Origin: Rhodobiaceae bacterium
GTDB taxonomy: Bacteria > Pseudomonadota > Alphaproteobacteria > Parvibaculales > Parvibaculaceae
Reading direction: 5' to 3'
Assembly (NCBI GenBank): GCA_002746275.1
Contig: NVWR01000004.1
Location: 233,377 to 260,202, forward strand
DNA length: 26,826 nt
Part shown: positions 7,354 through 15,910 of the stretch, one piece after another
How the letters are laid out: each line of letters opens with the position of its first letter
Position numbering within the stretch: position 1 is the first letter of the stretch
The notes under the pieces: generated by a model
Told to the model about the DNA's origin: nothing
Database searches by the model: none
The model's input: the letters and a program-made list of their open reading frames with translations, nothing else
Made by a program: the position numbers and the translations under genes

Positions 7354-7372
7354 TGATCTTGGAGAAAGATCA
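7354..7372 (+). promoter_or_regulatory. Shine-Dalgarno in a hairpin loop at the start codon
   Basis: TGATCTT-GGAGA-AAGATCA forms a perfect 7-bp stem with the ribosome site GGAGA exposed as the 5-base loop. The last paired base is the A of ATG 7372. Ribosome loading would need the stem to open, so translation may respond to temperature, a protein or an sRNA. The structure is seen; its function is inferred. Confidence 0.45.
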
Positions 7373-7578
7373 TGCTCTTTTCAGACCTGAAGCATAACCC
7401 CGATGCAACCTATTCAACCTTGGTGAATTCCTTCGCATTTGCGAAATCTCACCTGTCAAAGCGGTTGAAGACGCTCGGAATCGAAGATGTCAGCGACTTT
7501 GCCACACGTGTTGGCTACCTGATCGTTGGCACCTACGGTGTGGCCATGGTGATCAACCTCACTGGCCTCTACGCCTAA
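7372..7578 (+). CDS. Small protein with C-terminal hydrophobic segment
   Basis: A 68-residue protein of unknown function, not recognised. The first 40 residues are polar and basic (FAKSHLSKRLKTLG), followed by IEDVSDFATRVGY and one hydrophobic segment with YLIVGTYGVAMVINLTGLY near the C-terminus. This suggests a single-pass or membrane-associated protein. The ribosome site GGAG sits 7 bases before ATG. Two palindromes and an SD hairpin precede the gene and a hairpin follows it, so it appears to be a separately regulated single-gene unit. The reading frame is short, but the leader and codon use favour a real gene. Confidence 0.65.
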   Translation: MLFSDLKHNPDATYSTLVNSFAFAKSHLSKRLKTLGIEDVSDFATRVGYLIVGTYGVAMVINLTGLYA

Positions 7579-7590
7579 CCGTTGCTCGCG

Positions 7591-7614
7591 AGCGCTCATA
7601 GAAATATGAGCGCT
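7591..7614 (+). terminator. Hairpin after the small membrane gene, possible terminator
   Basis: AGCGCTCATA-GAAA-TATGAGCGCT is a perfect 10-bp stem closed by a GAAA tetraloop, 12 bases after the stop codon. No proper T-run follows (a TATTTT occurs about 10 bases later), so termination may be inefficient; 3' protection of the mRNA is the alternative. Confidence 0.55.
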
Positions 7615-7787
7615 TGAGGGCCTCTATTTTCACAAAAATCGGGGTGTAAAGCACTTGTGTGTTTATGCCCCAAAGGTCATTCTGCCCGCCGTTTAGTGCG
7701 ATTTAGCTCTAAGCTCATATATTGATGTGCTCTAGCTCCCGGTAGCTGATCTTAGCCCCCGTGACAGCACTTCATTTAGGAGGCGGT

Positions 7788-8690
7788 ATGGCGGTCACAA
7801 TTCCTTTCGTGCGCAACATCGACATCGACTATGGGCGGTGCGACCAGGTAACACCGTTGATCCGACGGATTACCGCCAACAATCCAAGCGGGTTCACGTT
7901 CCTTGGAACAGGAACCTACATTATCGGCACGGGCACCGTGGCCGTCGTCGATCCCGGCCCGCTCGACGATGCACATCTCAAGGCATTGCTTGATGCGGTG
8001 GAAGGCGAAACCGTCAGCCACATTCTGATCACCCATTGCCATATGGACCACTCTCCCGGCGCGGCACCCTTTAAGGCGGCCACCGGTGCCAAGACATACG
8101 CATTTGGGCCGCACGGGTCGGGCAAGCCTCAAGATGGCATTCAGAGCGAAGAAGGGGCTGATCGCGCTTTTGTGCCGGATGTCGAAGTACGTCACGGCGA
8201 CATCCTCGACGGCCCCGGCTGGACGATCGAATGTGTCTTCACCCCGGGTCACACATCAAACCACATGAGCTTCTGTCTGAAGGAAGAAAAGGCGCTCTTT
8301 ACCGGTGACCATGTGATGGGCTGGTCCACCAGCGTGATAAGCCCGCCAGATGGAGACATGGTGACCTATGTGGCATCGCTTGAACTTCTGTTGGACCGCG
8401 ACGATGCCATTTACTGGCCGACGCACGGGCCCTCCATTACTGAGCCTAAACCCTTCGTGCGCTCCTTTATCGCGCATCGCGAAGACCGGGAACGCCAGAT
8501 CGTTGAACAATTAAAGGCGCACCGCACGACGATCGAGGACATGGTGCCGGTAATGTACGCAAGCGTTGATAAACGGCTTTATCCGGCTGCCGCGCGCTCT
8601 GTCCTCTCTCATCTCATCAAGATGGAGAGCGAGGGGAAAGTTGCTTGCGACGGGACGCCTGCCATCACGACAAAGTTTCGGCTTCCGTAA
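7788..8690 (+). CDS. MBL-fold metallo-hydrolase
   Basis: A 300-residue metallo-beta-lactamase-fold hydrolase. The metal-binding HxHxDH motif is at residues 83-88 (HCHMDH), followed by GHTSNHMSF, FTGDHVMGW and WPTHGPSI, which give the remaining His/Asp/His ligands of a two-zinc site. A C-terminal helical region (VPVMYASVDKRLYPAAARSV) resembles the winged-helix tail of LACTB2-like proteins. Family members hydrolyse thioesters, lactones or phosphodiesters; the substrate here is unknown. ATG 7788 is chosen over GTG 7761 because AGGAGG lies 5 bases upstream. The gene overlaps the convergent SRPBCC gene by 26 bases. It is not an obvious AHL lactonase, though that chemistry is possible. Confidence 0.85.
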   Translation: MAVTIPFVRNIDIDYGRCDQVTPLIRRITANNPSGFTFLGTGTYIIGTGTVAVVDPGPLDDAHLKALLDAVEGETVSHILITHCHMDHSPGAAPFKAATGAKTYAFGPHGSGKPQDGIQSEEGADRAFVPDVEVRHGDILDGPGWTIECVFTPGHTSNHMSFCLKEEKALFTGDHVMGWSTSVISPPDGDMVTYVASLELLLDRDDAIYWPTHGPSITEPKPFVRSFIAHREDRERQIVEQLKAHRTTIEDMVPVMYASVDKRLYPAAARSVLSHLIKMESEGKVACDGTPAITTKFRLP

Positions 8691-9159
8691 CTTCGCGGGG
8701 CTTGCCGACAAGAAAATCGTCGAGATTGTCGAATGTGCCGCCCCAGCCGAGGCCATGCCCATCGCGGTCTGCCTTTGACGTGAGGGAGGCCTGGTGCAAA
8801 TGCACCTTTGTGCCCGCCTTAACCTCGTCGAACTGAACGGTTACAATCGACTCGTGAGAGCGCACGCCGTCAATCGTCCAGCCCCATGAAAACACCACAC
8901 GCTCCGGGGCGGAGATCTCTTTGAACTCACCGCTGACAATGTGATCGGTTCCTTTGGGCGAGCGCAAAATAGCCCGCCATGCCCCACCCTCGCGCACATC
9001 AAAATCATGCTCAGGGATGCCATGTCCTTTTGGGCCCCACCAAGATCCTAGATGTTCCGGTGTCGTCCAAGCCGCGAAAACACGATCGCGCGGCGCTTTG
9101 AAAATCCGCGTGATCTCCAGAACAAGATCATTTTCGGGTTGTGCTGCTGCGAGAGCCAT
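8665..9159 (-). CDS. SRPBCC (AHSA1-like) domain protein
   Basis: A 164-residue START/Bet v 1-like protein. ITRIFKAPRDRVFAAWTTPEHLGSWWGP, then GAWRAILRSPKG, and EFKEISAPERVVFSWGW are typical of the AHSA1 group, which form a hydrophobic ligand cavity. No enzymatic role is established for most members. The start is ATG 9159, with GGGGAGAAGG upstream. Its beginning overlaps the end of the ArsR-type gene by 32 bases, so the two are translated in series; ArsR-SRPBCC pairs of this kind are widespread. Its end overlaps the MBL-fold gene on the other strand by 26 bases. Ligand and function are unknown. Confidence 0.8.
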   Translation of the reverse strand: MALAAAQPENDLVLEITRIFKAPRDRVFAAWTTPEHLGSWWGPKGHGIPEHDFDVREGGAWRAILRSPKGTDHIVSGEFKEISAPERVVFSWGWTIDGVRSHESIVTVQFDEVKAGTKVHLHQASLTSKADRDGHGLGWGGTFDNLDDFLVGKPREVTEAETLS

Positions 9160-9511
9160 CTGCCTTCTCCCCTTCTGCTTCGACCTGCCCGGATTCTTGC
9201 CTGGCCAGCAGAGCGTCAAGATTGCCAAAGCTGTCGTCCCAGAAGGAGGCCACCTCACTCATGTAGGTTCTGGCCTGGGTCAGCCCCTGGGGTGTCAGGC
9301 TGCATCGCCGACGCTGAGCATCGACCTCGCGCACAATCAGCCCAGCGCGTTCCAACACCTTCAGATGGTTGGAAATCGCCGGCATTGTCATGTCGAACGG
9401 TTCGGCCAGTTCGCCGACCGTTGCTTGGCTTTTGGCCAGCCGTGAGAGGATGGCCCTCCTTGTCGGATCAGCCAACGCCCCAAACGCCAGACTCAATGCA
9501 TCGCGCACCAT
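9128..9511 (-). CDS. ArsR family winged-helix regulator
   Basis: A 127-residue protein. LSLAFGALADPTRRAILSRLAKSQATVGELAEPF and MTMPAISNHLKVLERAGLIVRE give the classic ArsR winged helix over residues about 5-75. The metal-binding ELCVCDL-type motif is missing, so it belongs to the non-metal group that pairs with SRPBCC proteins. A ribosome site AAAGGAA precedes ATG 9511. It is the first gene of a two-gene unit with the SRPBCC gene, probably autoregulated through the A/T-rich repeat just upstream. Confidence 0.85.
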   Translation of the reverse strand: MVRDALSLAFGALADPTRRAILSRLAKSQATVGELAEPFDMTMPAISNHLKVLERAGLIVREVDAQRRRCSLTPQGLTQARTYMSEVASFWDDSFGNLDALLARQESGQVEAEGEKADGSRSSTTRK

Positions 9512-9528
9512 CGTCAGTTCCTTTTATT

Positions 9529-9542
9529 TAAGTATTTTCTTA
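9529..9542. promoter_or_regulatory. A/T-rich inverted repeat, candidate ArsR operator
   Basis: TAAG-tatttt-CTTA lies 18 bases before the ArsR start, inside a longer A/T-rich stretch where TTATTTAA also occurs twice in direct orientation. ArsR proteins commonly bind such repeats over their own promoter. Confidence 0.4.
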
Positions 9543-9604
9543 TTTAATGGAATTGTCAAATCAATGCACGTAAAAACTGCTCTCGCCTGGACGTATCATC
9601 CCCC

Positions 9605-10339
9605 TCACCGAGATAGAATTTCGGCTCGTAAAGCTCTGATACGCGCAGCATTCTTCCCCAGATCACTTTCCCCAACGCGCGAGGCAGAGCGGATATCGAT
9701 GAGGGCTTTTCCCTCTTCCTCTCGCACACGCACCACAACGTCATCTTTGAAGCCCATCACGAGGGTCGTATCAGTTGCCTCAACCCGACCTTCTTCGACG
9801 GCTATGGAAACCACTTCCCATCCAAGCGCCTGCACAGCGGCAACCACGTCCTCAAATGCCTCGCCCGGGTGACGGTCCAGCAAAAGAGGCTGTAGGTCTG
9901 GATAGGCGGCCTGCTGTAGTGCAGCCAAATCTTCCGGCGTCGTGCGATCAAGAGAATTATGAGCGGGCGTGCGCTGAGCAAGAATAGCCACAAAGATCGG
10001 CGGGTCCTGCAGGTCCGTCGAGATGTCGTGAATGCGGGGCGCGGAAGAGTTCCCCAACACCGCCCCCCCGATTGGTCCGACCACGGCCAGGCTCAAAAAG
10101 ATGGCCGCAAGTGCTGTTCCCCTGCCCGGGCGACCGGACACCAAAGTCATAATCAGGCCGATGGCTGAAATGACAATCGCGATCACCCCGATGACGGCAC
10201 CCCCGCCAAGCCCGGCGAACAAAGCAAGGGCAAGGGGCATGACCCCCAGCCGAAGACCCAGCACCGCCAAAATTGCAATCACAGCGGATAGAAGGGCCAA
10301 ACGGAACCCCCACTTTACCAATGCCGACCGGTCTTCCAT
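9605..10339 (-). CDS. DUF1499 domain membrane protein
   Basis: A 244-residue protein. Residues about 5-28, 33-69 and 74-96 are strongly hydrophobic and form three or four membrane segments. The rest matches DUF1499, with IHDISTDLQDPPIF at the domain start and IDIRSASRVGESDLGKNAARI near the end, the best-conserved part of that family. The soluble domain is probably outside the inner membrane. Function is unknown. ATG 10339 has GGGGA upstream. It follows the acyl-CoA ligase gene by 29 bases on the same strand and may be co-transcribed with it. Confidence 0.85.
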   Translation of the reverse strand: MEDRSALVKWGFRLALLSAVIAILAVLGLRLGVMPLALALFAGLGGGAVIGVIAIVISAIGLIMTLVSGRPGRGTALAAIFLSLAVVGPIGGAVLGNSSAPRIHDISTDLQDPPIFVAILAQRTPAHNSLDRTTPEDLAALQQAAYPDLQPLLLDRHPGEAFEDVVAAVQALGWEVVSIAVEEGRVEATDTTLVMGFKDDVVVRVREEEGKALIDIRSASRVGESDLGKNAARIRALRAEILSR

Positions 10340-10368
10340 CTTTGTCCCCTTTTGAACGTGTAACGTGC

Positions 10369-12009
10369 TTACTCAGCCGCAGCGGCTGTTGGCAGCGTGT
10401 AATCTTTGAATGTCTGACGAAGAGTCAGTTTTTGAATTTTGCCCGTCGCGGTGTGCGGGATTTCGTCGACGAACACAACATCGTCCGGCATCCACCATTT
10501 GGCGATCTTGCCTTCCATGTAACCCAGGACATCTTCCTTGGTGAGGTTTGACCCTTCCTTGGCGATAACAATCAATAAGGGGCGTTCGTCCCATTTCGGA
10601 TGCACAATACCGATAACGGCAGCTTCGACCACATCCGGGTGGCCAACGGCAGTGTTTTCAAGTTCGATTGAGGAAATCCACTCCCCACCCGACTTGATCA
10701 CGTCTTTTGCCCGGTCGGTGATCTGCATGAAACCAAGCGGATCGAGTGTTGCCACATCGCCGGTGTCGAACCAGCCATCCTTATCCAGAATGTTGCCCCC
10801 TTCATCCTTGAGGTAAGCGCCAGCCATTGCGGGACCGCGCACCATCAGATGCCCAAACGCAACACCATCACTGGGCAGTTCCTTGCCATCATCATCGGTG
10901 ATTTTCATTTCCACCGTATAGATCGCGCGGCCCTGCTTGACCTTTATGTCGAGTTTCTCGTCGAAGGATAGATCTTCCATACCCGCTTTGAGAGCACCGA
11001 GCGTTCCCATGGGGCTCAGTTCTGTCATGCCCCAGGCGTGCATAACGGTCACGCCGTAGTCGCGCTCAAATGCCTCGATCATGGTGCGAGGGGCGGCCGA
11101 GCCACCAATGATAACGCGCTCAAGCTTGGGCAGCTTTACGCCCGTCTCCTGCAAATGCTGCAACAGCATCAGCCACACCGTCGGTACGGCGGCTGTTACG
11201 GTAACCCCTTCGGTATCCAACAATTCGTAGATGCTGGCGCCATCCATATTTGCACCGGGCATCACAATCTTGGCACCGGCAGCTGGGGCGCTGAAAGTGA
11301 TCGACCAGGCGTTTGCATGGAACATCGGTACCACGGGCAGCACCGCATCGACGGAGCGCATGCCGAGCGCGTCGGCTGAATTGGCGGCAAGTGCGTGCAG
11401 CACATTGGAGCGGTGCGAATAAAGAACACCCTTAGGGTTCCCCGTCGTGCCGCTGGTGTAGCAAAGACCGCAGGCATCGTTTTCATCGACATCTGCCCAG
11501 GCAAAATCACCATCCTCAGCGTCGATCAGATCTTCATAGCAGTGCACATTCTTGAGACTTGTTTCGGGCATGTGCTCCCGGTCGGTCATGATGACATAGC
11601 CCTTCACATCCGGCAGCGTGTCGGCCACGCCCTCAAGCACAGCGACGAAACTTGTGTCGAGGAAGATGAGCTTATCTTCAGCGTGATTGATGATGTAGGT
11701 CAGTTGCTCTGCGAACAGCCTTGGGTTGAGCGTGTGACAGACGGCACCAAGCCCCATGATGCCATACCAAATTTCCATGTGGCGATGCGTGTTCCACGCC
11801 ATGGTTGCCACAATGTCGCTCTGCTTCATGCCCAATTTCACAAGCGCCTGCGCACATTTGCGCGCCCGCAGATGAATGTCGGAATAGGTGCAGCGGTGGA
11901 TTGGCCCTTCGACGGTCCGCGTCACGATCTCCCGCTCGGCATGGAACCGGTTTGCGTGATCGATAATGCTCATGACCGTAAGTGGCCAGTCCTGCATCAA
12001 TCCCTTCAT
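10369..12009 (-). CDS. Acyl-CoA synthetase (AMP-forming fatty-acid-CoA ligase)
   Basis: A 546-residue enzyme of the ANL superfamily: it activates a carboxylic acid with ATP and joins it to CoA. The P-loop [12 protein letters not shown] spans about residues 183-194, followed by [25 protein letters not shown] and the C-terminal [11 protein letters not shown], with the catalytic lysine near 524. The N-terminus ([19 protein letters not shown]) is like medium-chain AlkK-type and methylthiopropionate-CoA ligase (DmdB-type) proteins, so a medium- or short-chain acid is as likely as a long one. The start is ATG 12009, with GGGAGA upstream; an upstream extension is not ligase-like. It is divergent from the GST gene. 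Confidence 0.88.
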   Translation of the reverse strand: MKGLMQDWPLTVMSIIDHANRFHAEREIVTRTVEGPIHRCTYSDIHLRARKCAQALVKLGMKQSDIVATMAWNTHRHMEIWYGIMGLGAVCHTLNPRLFAEQLTYIINHAEDKLIFLDTSFVAVLEGVADTLPDVKGYVIMTDREHMPETSLKNVHCYEDLIDAEDGDFAWADVDENDACGLCYTSGTTGNPKGVLYSHRSNVLHALAANSADALGMRSVDAVLPVVPMFHANAWSITFSAPAAGAKIVMPGANMDGASIYELLDTEGVTVTAAVPTVWLMLLQHLQETGVKLPKLERVIIGGSAAPRTMIEAFERDYGVTVMHAWGMTELSPMGTLGALKAGMEDLSFDEKLDIKVKQGRAIYTVEMKITDDDGKELPSDGVAFGHLMVRGPAMAGAYLKDEGGNILDKDGWFDTGDVATLDPLGFMQITDRAKDVIKSGGEWISSIELENTAVGHPDVVEAAVIGIVHPKWDERPLLIVIAKEGSNLTKEDVLGYMEGKIAKWWMPDDVVFVDEIPHTATGKIQKLTLRQTFKDYTLPTAAAAE

Positions 12010-12024
12010 GGTATTCTCCCTGTT

Positions 12025-12038
12025 TGACCTTTGGGTCA
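12025..12038. promoter_or_regulatory. 14-bp palindrome before the acyl-CoA ligase
   Basis: TGACC-tttg-GGTCA is a perfect 5+4+5 inverted repeat, 15 bases upstream of the ligase start, where a repressor could block transcription. No regulator can be assigned. The remaining 12039-12214 is a divergent promoter region with no gene seen. Confidence 0.35.
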
Positions 12039-12214
12039 GGCGTCTGGTTTTCCAGTTCATCGACCCATAGCAGTGCGATCTGAGCCCTTCGTCAGCCCCG
12101 CAAACGTCGCGGAAATTGAGCCTTTGAAGTGCCAGACAACACGTATGTTCCCATTTCAAAAGTCTAAAGGTTTCAGATGGCTCTAACAATGCCCGCAAAA
12201 TGGGGTAAAAATGT

Positions 12215-12254
12215 CCAGCCTTCTACGGCCAAGACCAGCCTCCTGCGGCCAAGA
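12215..12254 (+). repeat. Tandem duplication of a 20-base unit
   Basis: Two adjacent 20-base copies (12215-12234, 12235-12254) differ at two transitions. Each copy ends in CGGCCAAGA. They lie 37 bases before the GST start, in its leader. It is too short to be a satellite or CRISPR and is likely a local slippage event or a duplicated binding site. Confidence 0.7.
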
Positions 12255-12290
12255 CAAGGCCGCGCCGCAGCATTCAAGGACATTTGCCGC

Positions 12291-12962
12291 ATGAAACTCT
12301 ACCAGACGTATCTGTCTCCCTTCCCCACCCGGGTTCGTGTTCTCCTTTATGCGAAGAATATTGATGTCGAAATTATCGAACCGGAGGGGTTCCATGGCTC
12401 GCAGAAGTCCAAAAGCTCCTACGAGGAGGTCAACCCGATCGGTCGCATACCCGCCCTTGTTCTGGATGACGGGCGGGTGTTGCCGGAATCCGAGGTGATC
12501 TGCGAATACCTTGAAGACGCTTTTCCGGAACCATCGCTTCGGCCGACTGACCCCTGGGCCCTGGCGCAAGTTCGTCTTTTGTCCCGCATTTCAGACTTCT
12601 ATGTGGTGATGGCCATGGTCCCTCTTTTCAACGAGTCGGGAAAGAGGCGTGCGGACTGGAACCGCGAGCGGATCGACGCCGCGGTGGTAGAGGTCTTCAA
12701 ATCCCTTGAATATCTGGAAGAGTATATTGGCGAGGACGGCTACGCGGTCGGTACCAGCCTGACCCAGGCGGACGGGGTTTTGCTGCCCATCTTAATGCTG
12801 GCGTCCAAGTGGGCACCGGCTCTCTTTGGCACAGACAACCCTTTTGATAGGCTGCCGAAACTGGCCGCGTACTACACAGCTGTGCAATTGGACCCCATTG
12901 CCAAACGGGTGATGGACGAAACTCTCGAGGCCATTGGCGCGAGCCAGGGTCGCCGTAAGTAG
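12291..12962 (+). CDS. Glutathione S-transferase family protein
   Basis: A 223-residue protein with the two GST domains. The N-terminal thioredoxin fold has YLSPFPTRVRVLLYAK and EVNPIGRIPALVLDDGRVLPES; the cis-Pro and the ES pair bind glutathione. A helical C-terminal domain follows from about residue 85, with LTQADGVLLPIL as the conserved N-capping region. The family conjugates or removes glutathione, or isomerises, on electrophilic compounds. ATG 12291 begins the recognisable fold; the frame is open back to 12177, but that part looks non-coding and repetitive. It is first in a rightward unit with amidase and aminotransferase, 48 bases apart. Confidence 0.85.
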   Translation: MKLYQTYLSPFPTRVRVLLYAKNIDVEIIEPEGFHGSQKSKSSYEEVNPIGRIPALVLDDGRVLPESEVICEYLEDAFPEPSLRPTDPWALAQVRLLSRISDFYVVMAMVPLFNESGKRRADWNRERIDAAVVEVFKSLEYLEEYIGEDGYAVGTSLTQADGVLLPILMLASKWAPALFGTDNPFDRLPKLAAYYTAVQLDPIAKRVMDETLEAIGASQGRRK

Positions 12963-13010
12963 CAACAACACCCAATCCATAAAAACAATATGACAGCCGG
13001 GGAGGCACTC

Positions 13011-14468
13011 ATGACAAATTGGCACCACAAGCCTGCATCCCATCTACTCGACGCTATGGCCAGCAAGGAAGTGAGTTCTGCGGAACTGACCCAGCATTTT
13101 CAGGACCGTGTTGAGAGCAAGAATGCCGACATCAATGCCGTCATCGCGACGAATTTCGAGGGTGCCCACGCCCGTGCCCGTGAAGCCGATGAAGCCCGCG
13201 CGCGCGGTGAGAGCTGGGGTCCGTTGCATGGGTTGCCCATGACCATCAAAGACGCGCTGGAGGTTGCTGGCATGCCGGCAGTCGGTGGTGCGCCGATATG
13301 GAAAGACCATCGCCCCACACAGCACGCAGACGCGGTTCAGCGCATTGTGGACGCCGGTGCTGTCATCTTTGGCAAGACCAACGTGCCTTTCATGTCGGGC
13401 GACCTGCAGACTTACAATGATGTCTATGGCACCACGAACAATCCGTGGGATGCCTCCTGTGGTCCTGGTGGCTCATCAGGGGGCGCGGCGGCGGCCCTTG
13501 CCGCTGGCCTCACGCCGCTTGAACTTGGCAGCGACATTGGTGGCTCGATCCGCACGCCCGCACATCTCTGTGGCGTCTTTGGGCACAAGCCGACGTACGG
13601 CATTGTCTCCAAGCGTGGCCATTTGCCTGGCCCGCCTGGATCACTATCAGAAAGCGACCTCACGGTTGTGGGGCCGCTTGGTCTTTCAGCCAAGGATTTG
13701 TCGCTCTTGCTCGGTGTGGTCGCTGGTCCTAATCCAGCCAAGGCCACCGGCTGGCAACTTGCCCTGCCAAAGCCTCGCGCCACCTCCCCCAAGGACCTGC
13801 GCGTTGCGGTCTGGTTGGATGACCCCTATTGCGACATTGACACCCAGTCGGCAGCACTCATCACCAATGCGGCCAATGCGTTGAGCGATGCAGGTGCCAA
13901 TGTTGATTTTGCAGCACGGCCCGACTTCACGCTGGCGGAGATCACAGAGGCCTATCTCATTTTGCTGCACTCGGTGGTAACGACGGGAATGCCGGAAAAG
14001 GTCCGGGAAAAATGGCGCACTCAACTGGCGCAGGCGGCTCCCACCGACAAGTCTCACGAGATATTGCAGGCGCGCGGGGGGTTGCTCACCCACGCAGATT
14101 GGCTGACATGGCATGAGGTGCGCGAACAGATCAATGCCAAATGGGCAAGCTTCTTCCAGAGCTATGATGTGGTGCTGGCCCCAACGCTGATGCGCCCGGC
14201 CTTCCCCCACGACCAGACCCCCAACTGGAGCAAACGGGAGCTCACCGTCAACGACAAGCAGCGCCATTATATGGATGTGCTGATCTGGGCGGGACCGGCA
14301 GTGCTGAGCTCCCTGCCTGCCTCTGTCGCTCCTGTGGGGCTCACCCAGGAAGGACTGCCGGTTGGGGTCCAGATTATTGCCCCCTACCTTGAAGACTACA
14401 CGTCCATCGCGGTGGCAGGCATGATAGAAGACCTTGTTGGCGGCTTTCGGTCGCCCCCCGGCTTTTGA
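13011..14468 (+). CDS. Amidase signature family hydrolase
   Basis: A 485-residue enzyme with a complete amidase catalytic set: K80 in MTIKDALEVAG, the cis serine S155 in GPGGSSGGAAAA and the nucleophile S179 in GSDIGGSIRTPA. The 24-residue spacing between the serines is that of characterised members. It hydrolyses an amide C-N bond to acid and ammonia or amine; the substrate is unknown. GatA is a relative, but no gatB or gatC is near. ATG 13011 has GGGGAGG upstream and is preferred over the earlier ATG at 12990. It lies 55 bases before the aminotransferase, in the same operon. Confidence 0.88.
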   Translation: MTNWHHKPASHLLDAMASKEVSSAELTQHFQDRVESKNADINAVIATNFEGAHARAREADEARARGESWGPLHGLPMTIKDALEVAGMPAVGGAPIWKDHRPTQHADAVQRIVDAGAVIFGKTNVPFMSGDLQTYNDVYGTTNNPWDASCGPGGSSGGAAAALAAGLTPLELGSDIGGSIRTPAHLCGVFGHKPTYGIVSKRGHLPGPPGSLSESDLTVVGPLGLSAKDLSLLLGVVAGPNPAKATGWQLALPKPRATSPKDLRVAVWLDDPYCDIDTQSAALITNAANALSDAGANVDFAARPDFTLAEITEAYLILLHSVVTTGMPEKVREKWRTQLAQAAPTDKSHEILQARGGLLTHADWLTWHEVREQINAKWASFFQSYDVVLAPTLMRPAFPHDQTPNWSKRELTVNDKQRHYMDVLIWAGPAVLSSLPASVAPVGLTQEGLPVGVQIIAPYLEDYTSIAVAGMIEDLVGGFRSPPGF

Positions 14469-14523
14469 AACAGACCATTCTGATCCCTATATCCGTCCCT
14501 TTCGAACAACAGGACCGAGACTT

Positions 14524-15906
14524 ATGTCCACTCTAAGTAATGCTGCGACGCGCGACATTGAGACCATGATCCACCCCTATACGAACCTGGATGCCTTCCG
14601 CACCACGGGTCCGCTCATTCTCGAAAAAGGTGAAGGCATTACGGTCTGGGACACGGACGGAAAAGACTATATTGAAGGCATGGCAGGCCTTTGGTGCACG
14701 GCGCTTGGCTACTCGGAGCAGGAGCTGATTGACGCTGCCACAAGCCAGATGGAGCAACTTCCCTTCACCCATGTCTTTGGCGGCAAGAGCCACGAAAAAG
14801 CTGCGGAGCTCGCCGAACGCCTGAAAGCCATTGTGCCCCATGACGCGTCCAAGGTTCTTTTTTGCGGATCGGGCTCAGAAGCCAATGACCAGCAGATCAA
14901 ACTGGTCTGGTACTACAACAATGCGCGGGGCAAGCCGAACAAGAAGAAAATCATTTCGCGCATCCGGGGCTATCACGGCGTAACCGTTGTCACCGCCAGC
15001 CTGACCGGCCTGCCCGCCAACCATGCGGAGTTCGACCTGCCGCTGCCGGGCATCCTTCATGCAGACTGCCCGCACTATTACCGTTATGCGCAGGACGGGG
15101 AAAGCGAAGATGAATTCACCACAAGGCTTGCCAACAATCTGGATGAGATGATCCAGCGGGAAGATCCGGAGACGATTGCAGCTTTCATCGCCGAGCCCAT
15201 CATGGGTGCAGGCGGAGTTGTTATTCCGCCCGAAAGCTACTTCCCCAAAATCCAGGCGGTGCTGGGCAAATACGACATCTATTTCATCGCCGATGAAGTG
15301 ATCTGCGGATTTGGCCGGACCGGCAATATGTTTGGCTCCGAAACCTTCGGCATCAAGCCTGACACGGTTTCAGTCGCCAAGGCGCTATCGTCTGCCTACA
15401 TCCCCATCGGGGCTGTTACGATCGGTGGCGACATGTACGAAGCAATGCTGGAGCAGAGCCGCAAGATCGGCACCTTTGGCCATGGCTTCACTTACACCGC
15501 GCATCCGGTCGCCGCCGCCGTTGCCTGCAAAACGCTGGAAATTTATGAGAAGCGCGACATTGTGGGCCATGTGCGCACCATGGCACCAACCTTTGAAAAG
15601 CGTGTTGCCGCCCTCGCTGACCATCCCCTCGTTGGCAATTCCCGCGCCAAGGGTTTGATCGGAGCTGTGGAACTGGTTGCCGACAAAGCCACCAAACGAG
15701 CCTTCGAAGCCTCTCAGGGTGTGGGTGCAACGTGCATGAACAATGCGCAAAACCACGGCCTCATCGTGCGCGCTATGGGGGGGGACATCGTTGCCTTCTG
15801 CCCACCGCTTATTATCAATGATGCGCAGATCAACGAGATGTTCGACCGGTTTGAGAAGGGTCTCGATGACACGGAAGCCTGGGTCCAAAAAGAAGGCCTT
15901 CGCTGA
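14524..15906 (+). CDS. Class III (omega) aminotransferase
   Basis: A 460-residue fold-type I PLP enzyme. The cofactor lysine is K286 (VAKALSSAYIPIGA) and the ring aspartate D257 (FIADEVICGFGRTG), 29 residues apart as usual. LFCGSGSEANDQQIKL binds the PLP phosphate. The N-terminus IHPYTNLDAFRTTGPLILEKGEG is like that of the omega-amino acid/pyruvate and putrescine-type group. It moves an amino group from a terminal amine or beta-amino acid to pyruvate or 2-oxoglutarate. With the amidase before it, one plausible route is amide hydrolysis followed by deamination of the amine, which is inference. The next gene starts only 4 bases after its stop. Confidence 0.88.
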   Translation: MSTLSNAATRDIETMIHPYTNLDAFRTTGPLILEKGEGITVWDTDGKDYIEGMAGLWCTALGYSEQELIDAATSQMEQLPFTHVFGGKSHEKAAELAERLKAIVPHDASKVLFCGSGSEANDQQIKLVWYYNNARGKPNKKKIISRIRGYHGVTVVTASLTGLPANHAEFDLPLPGILHADCPHYYRYAQDGESEDEFTTRLANNLDEMIQREDPETIAAFIAEPIMGAGGVVIPPESYFPKIQAVLGKYDIYFIADEVICGFGRTGNMFGSETFGIKPDTVSVAKALSSAYIPIGAVTIGGDMYEAMLEQSRKIGTFGHGFTYTAHPVAAAVACKTLEIYEKRDIVGHVRTMAPTFEKRVAALADHPLVGNSRAKGLIGAVELVADKATKRAFEASQGVGATCMNNAQNHGLIVRAMGGDIVAFCPPLIINDAQINEMFDRFEKGLDDTEAWVQKEGLR

Positions 15907-15910
15907 ACAC

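Noticed and set aside
9369..9872. 167-residue plus-strand frame
   Set aside because: Shadow across the ArsR gene, its promoter and the DUF1499 gene; Ser/Arg-rich with no motif.
12010..12198. Upstream extension of the acyl-CoA ligase frame
   Set aside because: ATG 12009 has GGGAGA and the usual ligase start; the extension covers the divergent promoter.
12215..12254. Repeat considered as a CRISPR-like unit
   Set aside because: Only two directly abutting copies, no spacers and no cas genes.
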